DNA of 14,412 nucleotides, taken from positions 1 to 14,412 of the forward strand of contig CAYWYJ010000098.1 in NCBI GenBank assembly GCA_964462635.1. The letters are read 5' to 3'. The notes beneath the pieces are model-generated. The model saw only the letters and a list, made by a program, of their open reading frames with translations, was not told the origin of the DNA and did not search any database. The first letter of the stretch is position 1. Every line of letters begins with the position of its first letter. Source of the stretch: JBFMAI01 sp964462635. Its GTDB lineage: Bacteria > Planctomycetota > Phycisphaerae > UBA1845 > Fen-1342. Positions 7,553 to 12,716 of the stretch are shown in pieces. Made by a program: the position numbers and the translations under genes.

Positions 7553-8953
7553 ATGAGCGACACGCGGGTCGAGCGCGACACGATGGGGGAAATGCGGGTG
7601 CCCGCCGACGCCCTGTACGGGGCCTCCACGCAGCGGGCGGTACTCAACTTCCCGATCAGCGGCTATCGCTTCGGCCGGCCGTTCATCCGCGCGCTGGGAC
7701 TCATCAAGTACGCCGCCGCCGCCGTCAACGAGCAGCTCGGCCGGCTCGAGCCCAGGCCGGCCGGGGCCATTCGGGACGCGGCCCGCGAGGTGGCCGACGG
7801 TCGGCACGACGACCACTTCGTCGTGGACGTGTTTCAGACCGGCTCGGGCACGTCCACCAACATGAACGCCAACGAGGTCATCGCCACGCGGGCCGGGCAG
7901 CTTCTGGGCGCGGCGGCGGGTGAACGACGGGTCCACCCTAACGACCATGTGAACCTCGGGCAGTCGTCCAACGACATCATCCCGACGGCGATGCACGTCG
8001 CGCTCGCGACGGTGTTGCGCGACGACCTGCACCCCGCGCTGGGCCGCTTGCAGGAATCGCTACGCCGCAAGGCCCGCGAGTTCGACGATATCATTAAGAT
8101 CGGCCGGACGCACCTGATGGACGCCACGCCGATTCGCCTGGGGCAGGAGTTCTCCGGCTACGCCCAACAGGTCGCCCAGGCCGACGCCCGGCTGGCCGCC
8201 GCCGGCGAGGAGCTGCGCGAGCTGCCGATCGGCGGGACGGCGGTCGGGACGGGGATCAACACGCACCCCGAGTTCGCCCGGCGCGTGTGCCGGGTCTTGA
8301 CACAGGAGCTGGGGATCGAGTTCCGCGAGGCGGCGGACCATTTCGCGGCGCAGCACGCCAAGGACGCCGTCGTCGCGTTTTCGGGCGCGCTGCGCGGGCT
8401 GGCGGTGACTCTTATCAAGATCGCCAACGACACTCGCTGGCTGGGCAGCGGTCCGCGGTGCGGGCTGGGCGAGTTGCGCCTGCCGGCCACGCAGCCGGGC
8501 AGCTCGATCATGCCGGGCAAGGTTAACCCGGTGATTCCCGAGGCGGTGCTCCAGGTCTGTGCCCAGGTCATCGGGCACGACGCCGCCGTCACCAGCGCGG
8601 CGACGCTGCTCGGCAACCTCGACCTGCACACCGGCATGCCGGTAATGACCCACAACCTGCTCGAAGCGGTGCGGTTGCTGACCAACGTGTGCGGCGTGTT
8701 CGTGGAGCGTTGCCTCGACGGGCTGACGGCGGACCGCGACCGGTGTGAGGCGCTCGTCGAGCAATCGTTGGCCATGTGCACGAGCCTCGTCCCGCTGATC
8801 GGTTACGACCGGGCGGCGGAGCTGGCCAAGGAGGCCCACCGTACGGGGCGGACGATCCGCGAGCTCGCGCTCGAGAGGAAGCTCGCCGACCCCGCGCGCC
8901 TCGCCGCCGCCCTGGACGCCGCCGCCATGACCCGCCCGCGGGCCGATCAATAG
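7553..8953 (+). CDS. fumC: Fumarate hydratase, class II
   Basis: This 466-residue protein matches class II (iron-independent, homotetrameric) fumarases, which interconvert fumarate and malate in the cytoplasmic TCA cycle. Visible signatures are TGSGTSTNMNANEVIA (96-111), HPNDHVNLGQSSND (128-141, containing the second-site His128), GRTHLMDATP with catalytic H187, GGTAVGTGIN (227-236) and the mobile SS loop GSSIMPGKVNP with catalytic S317/S318. Aspartase shares this fold but usually has MPAKVNP, so MPGK favours fumarase. The following VIPE resembles aspartase and some fumarases, leaving a small chance of mis-assignment. The start is set by GGGAG (7543-7547), five bases before the ATG. Length is normal. 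It appears monocistronic, with a -10 box just upstream and a palindromic repeat 13 nt after the stop. Confidence 0.94.
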   Translation: MSDTRVERDTMGEMRVPADALYGASTQRAVLNFPISGYRFGRPFIRALGLIKYAAAAVNEQLGRLEPRPAGAIRDAAREVADGRHDDHFVVDVFQTGSGTSTNMNANEVIATRAGQLLGAAAGERRVHPNDHVNLGQSSNDIIPTAMHVALATVLRDDLHPALGRLQESLRRKAREFDDIIKIGRTHLMDATPIRLGQEFSGYAQQVAQADARLAAAGEELRELPIGGTAVGTGINTHPEFARRVCRVLTQELGIEFREAADHFAAQHAKDAVVAFSGALRGLAVTLIKIANDTRWLGSGPRCGLGELRLPATQPGSSIMPGKVNPVIPEAVLQVCAQVIGHDAAVTSAATLLGNLDLHTGMPVMTHNLLEAVRLLTNVCGVFVERCLDGLTADRDRCEALVEQSLAMCTSLVPLIGYDRAAELAKEAHRTGRTIRELALERKLADPARLAAALDAAAMTRPRADQ

Positions 8954-8962
8954 GGGGCTCTT

Positions 8963-9003
8963 GACTCCCCTCCCTGCCAGGGAGGGGTTGGGGGAGGGTC
9001 GCG
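8963..9003 (+). repeat. REP-like palindromic repeat, copy A (intact)
   Basis: This 41-bp unit contains a perfect 9-bp stem, CCCCTCCCT (8967-8975) / AGGGAGGGG (8979-8987), with a GCC loop, followed by TTGGGGGAGGGTCGCG. The same 41 bases, with two loop differences, recur at 10536-10663 split by an insertion. It sits between fumC and glpX and has no T-run. The G-runs after the stem (GGGG, GGGGG, GGG) could form a G-quadruplex. Confidence 0.75.
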
Positions 9004-9120
9004 CTTCACGGTGCCGCATTTCTTGCTCGCCAGGGCGTGCGTCTCCGTCTCAGACCGCGGCGAAGCGGCGCGGCGTGCGGGGGCTGCCCGACAACCACCT
9101 CGTGCCGCTTCGTCGCCCGC

Positions 9121-9149
9121 TGGAAAGCGCGGCGCGGCCGCGTTATCCT
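9121..9149 (+). promoter_or_regulatory. Putative promoter for glpX
   Basis: TGGAAA (9121-9126), a 17-nt spacer and TATCCT (9144-9149) form a plausible sigma-70-like promoter. The start site would fall near 9156, about 53 nt before the preferred glpX start and two bases before an in-frame ATG at 9158. Confidence 0.45.
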
Positions 9150-9208
9150 GCGCCCGCATGTCAGCAACAAAACGCAACCACCGAGCACGGGGGTCACAGG
9201 AAACCAGC

Positions 9209-10279
9209 ATGGCGGACGTGGAGCTCAATCGGCGCGGGATCGAGGACCCGGAAGCGGGCGACGAGAAGCTGATCGGCATGGACCTGCTGCGGGCGTCGGA
9301 GGGCGCGGCCCTCAACGTCTTCCAGTGGATCGGCAAGGGCGACAAGGAGGCGGCCGATGCCGCCGCCACGGATGCCATCCGCGGCATGATCAATCTCATG
9401 GACGTCTGCGGGACGTGCGTGATCGGCGAGGGGATCAAGGACGAAGCGCCCGGCATCTTCATCGGTGAGAAGCTGGGCACCTGGAAGGCCGGCTCGCCGC
9501 CGGTGAGCGTCGCCGTCGACCCGATCGACGGCACCACGCTGACTTCCAAGGGGCTGCCCGGGGCGCTGACCGTCATCGCCGCCGCCAAGGGCGCTTCGCC
9601 CGAGGAACAGGCGCTCTCCGCCATTCCCAGCTTCTACGTGGACAAGATCGCGGTCGGCCCGGCGGTGCGCGAGAGCGGCGCCCGTGTGCGGATCGACGCG
9701 CCCGTCGAGCAGAACCTCGAAATCGTCGCGCTGACGCTCGGCAAACGGGTCAAGGACCTCATCGTCTGCATCCTCGACCGGCCCCGCCACGAGAAGCTCA
9801 TCCGCGAAGTGCGCAAGACCGGGGCCATCGTGCGGCTGATCGGCGACGGCGACGTGGCCGCCGCCATCGCCCCGTGCCTCGCCAACAGCATCGTGGACAT
9901 CTACATGGGCAAAGGCGGTTCGCCGGAGGCCGTCCTGGCGGCGGCGGCGATCAAGTGCCTGGGCGGCGACATGCAGTGCAAGATGTGGCCGCGGGACGAA
10001 GAAGAGCGGCAGCGGCTCGAGGCCGACGGCCACGGGGAGATGATGGACCGCATCTTCACCATCGACGACATGGTGCGGACCGACGACGTGGTCTTCGTCG
10101 CCACCGGCGTCACCGACAGCGCGCTACTGCACGGCGTGACCATCAGCAAGCGCATCGCCACGACGTACTCGGTGGTCATGCGGGCCCACTCGCGCACGGT
10201 GCGCTACGTCAAGGCGTTCCACGACCTGGACCGCAAGACCATCTTCCTGGCCAGCAAGAACGCCCACGTGCGCATCTAA
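9209..10279 (+). CDS. glpX: Fructose-1,6-bisphosphatase, class II (GlpX type)
   Basis: This 356-residue protein matches GlpX, which hydrolyses fructose-1,6-bisphosphate in gluconeogenesis; some relatives also use sedoheptulose-1,7-bisphosphate. Visible family motifs are GKGDKEAAD (42-50), VIGEGIKDEAP (71-81), the metal/phosphate site VDPIDGTT (103-110), IGDGDVAAAI (211-220), MGKGGSPE (233-240) and ATGVTDSALLHGV (298-310). GGxPEGV in most relatives is GGSPEAV here. The ATG at 9209 follows AGGA (9198-9201) by seven bases. An in-frame ATG at 9158 would add 17 residues and could only be used on a nearly leaderless mRNA. Conservation with E. coli GlpX begins near residue 25, so it does not decide the start. 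The TAA stop (10277-10279) lies at the edge of an inverted-repeat-bounded element. Confidence 0.94.
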   Translation: MADVELNRRGIEDPEAGDEKLIGMDLLRASEGAALNVFQWIGKGDKEAADAAATDAIRGMINLMDVCGTCVIGEGIKDEAPGIFIGEKLGTWKAGSPPVSVAVDPIDGTTLTSKGLPGALTVIAAAKGASPEEQALSAIPSFYVDKIAVGPAVRESGARVRIDAPVEQNLEIVALTLGKRVKDLIVCILDRPRHEKLIREVRKTGAIVRLIGDGDVAAAIAPCLANSIVDIYMGKGGSPEAVLAAAAIKCLGGDMQCKMWPRDEEERQRLEADGHGEMMDRIFTIDDMVRTDDVVFVATGVTDSALLHGVTISKRIATTYSVVMRAHSRTVRYVKAFHDLDRKTIFLASKNAHVRI

Positions 10280-10411
10280 ATAGGTACTCAGGATCATGGG
10301 ACGCCAACCGGGAGGGCGAGCCTCCCGGCGAGCCGCGGCTCGGCAGGCCGGCAGGGTCGCCGCAGGAGACAGCCTCGCCCTCCCGTGTCGCACGACCGTG
10401 AATACCCATTT
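10278..10411 (+). repeat. Small TIR-bounded element, copy 1
   Basis: This ~134-bp unit has imperfect inverted ends: AAATAGGTACTCA on the left and the complement of AAATGGGTATTCA on the right. Inside is a perfect 8-bp hairpin, CCGGGAGG / CCTCCCGG (loop GCGAG, 10308-10328). The left end, the hairpin and the right end (CGACCG then GTGAATACCC) all recur in copy 2 at 12222-12345. No coding capacity is seen, so it is MITE-like and would depend on an enzyme encoded elsewhere. Its first two bases are part of the glpX stop codon. Confidence 0.65.
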
Positions 10412-10440
10412 GGATCAGCGCGCGAATCCGCGCCGCGGGT

Positions 10441-10493
10441 CGTACGGCAAGGCTCCGCCTTGCCGCAGTCGCAAGGCAGAGCCTTGCGGTACG
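10441..10493 (+). repeat. 53-bp nested inverted repeat (double hairpin)
   Basis: The left half (10441-10465) and right half (10470-10493) are inverted copies of CGTACGGCAAGGCTCCGCC… with two or three mismatches. Each half also folds alone: GGCAAGGC/GGCTTGCC-type stem with loop TCC on the left, and GCAAGGC/GCCTTGC with loop AGA on the right. It can therefore form either one long hairpin or two small ones. No T-run follows. Confidence 0.7.
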
Positions 10494-10535
10494 GTTGGCG
10501 TGCCATTGCGGACGCTGATATAGACACGGTTCCGC

Positions 10536-10663
10536 GACTCCCCTCCCTCTCAGGCCGCCACGTCCGCCACAGGTCCGCCCTCGGCGAGATTCGCTGTGGC
10601 GAACGAGACTCGCCGTGGCGAGGGCGACTCGCAGTGGCGAGGAGGGGTTGGGGGAGGGTCGCG
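10536..10663 (+). repeat. REP-like palindromic repeat, copy B, split by an 87-bp insert
   Basis: The left 19 bases (10536-10554, GACTCCCCTCCCTCTCAGG) and right 22 bases (10642-10663) together reproduce the 41-bp copy A at 8963-9003 with only two loop differences. The 87 bases between them (10555-10641) are absent from copy A. The break is in the loop or at the start of the 3' arm of the palindrome. Exact insertion ends are ambiguous by a few bases because of repeated AGG. Confidence 0.72.
10586..10642 (+). repeat. Three tandem 19-bp palindromic units
   Basis: The units are GAGATTCGCTGTGGCGAAC (10586-10604), GAGACTCGCCGTGGCGAGG (10605-10623) and GCGACTCGCAGTGGCGAGG (10624-10642). Each folds as a 5-6-bp stem around a GTG-containing loop. 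The outer stem pair is T-A in unit 1 and C-G in units 2 and 3, a compensatory change that keeps the pairing. A related palindrome in inverted orientation occurs at 14283-14296. Confidence 0.75.
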
Positions 10664-10707
10664 GCCGCTGGCGGGAACGACTCCGACGCCCATAGGGTGC
10701 TCTTGTC

Positions 10708-11667
10708 ATGCGCTCCCCCGTCTGGCGCATCGTGACCTCGCTCGTCGGCCTGACGGCACTGGTCGCCGTCATCTGGTTGGGGTCCGTGAATCGTGGCCCC
10801 GCCGACCCCGCGGCCCGCGTGCGCCGTCTGCTCGCCCGACCCAACCCCCACCGCTACGTCAACCAGGCGGCCATTCTCATTCGTAACGCCGAGCAACGTG
10901 ACCCGCACGCCGCCCCGCCGATCTACGGCGCGTTGCTGTGCGACCCTGACGAGCGTGTTCGACACGGGGGCCTGATGCTGCTGTCCGACCGCTTCGCCGG
11001 CCGGGTCACCGACTCCCGCCCCGTCGAAGGCGGCGACGAAATCCGCGCGTTGTTGATCGTTTGGTTCGCGGGCGCCTCCCTGGAAGAGCGGTTATCGCAC
11101 CTGCCGTACAGCTTCCTGTGCTGGGGCTATGCCCATGCCGCGACAGCTCCGCCCGCCGACACGGACGCGCCCCCCCACCGCGCCATCGCCATCACTTCAC
11201 TCGCACCGGACGAGCTGCGTTGGCTGCTGGCGGTCACGCTGGAGCGCTCCGAGCCGGCGCGGACCCTCGTCGAAGACCTGTTGCTGGCGTGCCCGCCGGC
11301 CGACGCGGTGGCCCGCCGCCTCCGCTACCTGGACGCCCTGGACGGTGCGACCAGCGTCCGGGCGGCGCTGGAGCGCGGCGAGCTCCGGCCGATCAACACC
11401 GCGGACCTCGTGGGGGCCCTGCCGCCTCAACTGGCGCTGCTCGAACGCCTGGCGGACCCGAACCCGGCCGTGCGTCAGGCGGCGGCACGGCTGCTGGCCG
11501 TCTGCGGTGACGCGCGCGGGCTGCCGGGGCTGCACGAATGGCTCCGCGCCCACCTGCGCTTCAGCACGCCGGTGAGTACACTAATGACCGCCCTGTTCGG
11601 CGATGATTGGAGGACGCGCGATGCGAGCAGTCGTCCAGCGCGTGACCCAGGCCCACGTGGCGGTTGA
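10708..11667 (+). CDS. Membrane-anchored HEAT-repeat-like protein, unknown function
   Basis: This 319-residue protein has one N-terminal membrane segment (about residues 7-26) and a long alpha-helical remainder. Two stretches have the HEAT-repeat pattern of DP.ERVR or NPAVRQAA followed by LL: residues 70-95 (ALLCDPDERVRHGGLMLL) and 240-280 (LLERLADPNPAVRQAAARLL). The middle is Leu/Ala-rich and probably helical, with weaker repeats. Such scaffolds bind other proteins; no partner can be named. The ATG at 10708 has only weak ribosome-binding sequence upstream. The gene starts 45 nt after the split REP repeat, and I could not place a confident promoter. Its last 47 bases overlap the start of dtd in another frame, so the final ~16 residues are low-complexity (RPARDPGPRGG) and probably unstructured. 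Confidence 0.75.
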   Translation: MRSPVWRIVTSLVGLTALVAVIWLGSVNRGPADPAARVRRLLARPNPHRYVNQAAILIRNAEQRDPHAAPPIYGALLCDPDERVRHGGLMLLSDRFAGRVTDSRPVEGGDEIRALLIVWFAGASLEERLSHLPYSFLCWGYAHAATAPPADTDAPPHRAIAITSLAPDELRWLLAVTLERSEPARTLVEDLLLACPPADAVARRLRYLDALDGATSVRAALERGELRPINTADLVGALPPQLALLERLADPNPAVRQAAARLLAVCGDARGLPGLHEWLRAHLRFSTPVSTLMTALFGDDWRTRDASSRPARDPGPRGG

Positions 11668-12070
11668 TGGTCAGACGGTGGGGCGAATCGGGCCGGGGCT
11701 GCTCGTGTACGCCGCCGCCGCCCCGGACGACGTCGAGGCCGACGTGGCCTACATCGCCGACAAGGTGGCCCGCCTGCGCATCTTTCCCGACGACGAAGGA
11801 AAGATGAACCGCTCGGTGCTGGATATCGCCGCCGGCGTGTTGCTGGTCAGTGCGTTCACCGTGCAAGCCGACGCCCGCAAGGGCCGGCGTCCGTCGTTTG
11901 ACACGTCCGCGCCGGGCGAGGCGGCCGCCCCGCTGATCGACCGCCTCGTCGCCGCGATCCGCGCGCACGGGCTGAAGGTGGAGACCGGCCGTTTCGCGGC
12001 GTACATGCAGGTCGAGTCCGTCAACGACGGACCGATCTGCATCCTGCTCGACTCCCGCCGCACCTTCTGA
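11621..12070 (+). CDS. dtd: D-aminoacyl-tRNA deacylase (variant signature)
   Basis: This 149-residue protein has the normal length and layout of DTD, the homodimeric proofreader that removes D-amino acids (and Gly from tRNA-Ala) from mischarged tRNA. It starts with the typical MRAVVQRV and shows KVARLRIF(P)DDEGKMNRSVLD (48-69), DARKGRRPSF (84-93) and the Gly-cisPro loop VNDGPIC (134-140). Two signature residues differ from the usual family: SQFT is SAFT (77-80, Gln to Ala) and NxGPxT is NDGPIC (Thr to Cys at 140). The start is at 11621 because GGAGG (11609-11613) lies seven bases before it and the family starts there; an in-frame ATG at 11603 is less likely. It overlaps the upstream HEAT-like gene by 47 nt, which suggests co-transcription and coupled translation. 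Confidence 0.9.
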   Translation: MRAVVQRVTQAHVAVDGQTVGRIGPGLLVYAAAAPDDVEADVAYIADKVARLRIFPDDEGKMNRSVLDIAAGVLLVSAFTVQADARKGRRPSFDTSAPGEAAAPLIDRLVAAIRAHGLKVETGRFAAYMQVESVNDGPICILLDSRRTF

Positions 12071-12161
12071 TTGCGCCGGCTGCTCAAAGGCAACCGCAGA
12101 GGCGCCAAGAGCGCAGAGGACGCAGAGAAGACCGTGTCTGGGTGGCCCCGGCGTCCCGCCG

Positions 12162-12189
12162 GTGGGGAGTGCGGGCGTCCCCGCCCGCC
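12162..12189 (+). repeat. GTGGGGAGTGCGGGCG palindromic repeat, copy 1
   Basis: GTGGGGAGTGCGGGCGTCC followed by CCGCCCGCC. GCGGGCG and CGCCCGC can pair as a 7-bp hairpin. The same sequence with one base fewer occurs at 14328-14354. Related shorter versions (TGGGGAGCGTCGGCGT) lie at 12627 and 12655. Confidence 0.6.
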
Positions 12190-12221
12190 CGGCAGGCACG
12201 GAGGCCGCCCTACTCGCCCCT

Positions 12222-12345
12222 CCAAATGGGTACTCAGGACCACAGGACGCCAGCCGGGAGGACAAGCCTCCCGGCGAGCCGCAGCCCGCCAGTCCCGGCG
12301 CGCCGCGATCGCCCGCCCATGTCGCCCGACCGAGAGCACCCGTTT
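12222..12345 (+). repeat. Small TIR-bounded element, copy 2 (nested)
   Basis: This is a ~124-bp relative of the unit at 10278-10411. The left end is CCAAATGGGTACTCAGG. The right end is GAGCACCCGTTT, whose complement AAACGGGTGCTC resembles the left end. The internal hairpin CCGGGAGG / CCTCCCGG has the same arms as copy 1 but a different loop (ACAAG against GCGAG). It lies wholly inside the 298-bp inverted-repeat-bounded unit. Confidence 0.62.
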
Positions 12346-12542
12346 CACTCCCCCTCAGCGTTCTCTGCGCTCTTCGCGTCTCCGCGGTTACTCTGTCAGC
12401 GCGCGCGGCCGCGCGGCGTCCCCGCGCCGGCCCCCGCCGTTCGATGCTAGGCTCGGCGCGCGATCCAAGTCGAGCGACCAACCCGCCAAATCGCCGTCGT
12501 CCGGGCCGCTGCCCGTCGGATTTCGCGGCCACGCGCCGCGCG

Positions 12543-12571
12543 GTGAACCATCGCACCCCGCAGGCTATAAT
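12543..12571 (+). promoter_or_regulatory. Putative promoter for rocA
   Basis: GTGAAC (12543-12548), a 17-nt spacer and a perfect TATAAT (12566-12571, preceded by GGC) give a plausible promoter. The start site would be near 12578, leaving a leader of about 139 nt before the rocA start at 12717. Confidence 0.5.
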
Positions 12572-12626
12572 GCGGCCTCGCCGCGGTGCCGCGCCGGCAG
12601 GAAGCATCGCGGTCCCGGATCGCCCC

Positions 12627-12669
12627 GGGGAGCGTCGGCGTGCCGGAATGCTCTGGGGAGCGTCGGCGT
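12627..12669 (+). repeat. 15-bp direct repeat in the rocA leader
   Basis: GGGGAGCGTCGGCGT occurs at 12627-12641 and again at 12655-12669 (28-nt period). Both copies fall between the putative promoter and the rocA start codon. They resemble the GTGGGGAGTGCGGGCGT repeats at 12162 and 14328, so they probably come from the same dispersed family. Confidence 0.6.
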
Positions 12670-12716
12670 CTCGCCGGCCCCCTGGGTTTCACAGCCCGAA
12701 ACGGAGGTTGCTCGTC

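Larger units (their letters stand above)
12092..12389 (+). repeat. 298-bp unit bounded by 36-bp inverted repeats
   Basis: The left end (12092-12127, AACCGCAGAGGCGCCAAGAG…) and the reverse complement of the right end (12354-12389) match at about 31 of 36 bases. Sequences of this type (AACC.CAGAG…CGCAGAG) are familiar as dispersed non-coding repeats in many environmental bacterial genomes (recollection). The interior has no gene. It carries a GTGGGGAGTGCGGGCGTCC palindromic repeat (from 12162) and a complete small TIR element (12222-12345), so it is a composite. The open frames crossing it are not real genes. Confidence 0.62.

Noticed and set aside
7553..8953. Aspartate ammonia-lyase
   Set aside because: MPGKVNP and TGSGTSTNMN favour fumarase over aspartase (MPAKVNP), although the following VIPE is shared with aspartases.
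8947..9624. Long minus-strand open frame opposite glpX and the REP-like repeat
   Set aside because: It is antisense to a clear GlpX, has no family motifs, and its end is read through the repeat (translating as PPPTPPWQGG, a common repeat artefact).
10586..10642. CRISPR array
   Set aside because: The 19-bp units are directly tandem with no spacers and are themselves palindromes; no cas genes are present.
10209..10965. Minus-strand open frames across the glpX-HEAT intergenic region
   Set aside because: They are made of repeat translations (GSPGGSPSRLAS…) shared with the 12222-12345 element, not of a conserved protein.
12162..12716. N-terminal extension of the rocA frame back to 12162
   Set aside because: The extension runs through repeats and the putative promoter, while GGAGG and the family's normal N-terminus place the start at 12717.
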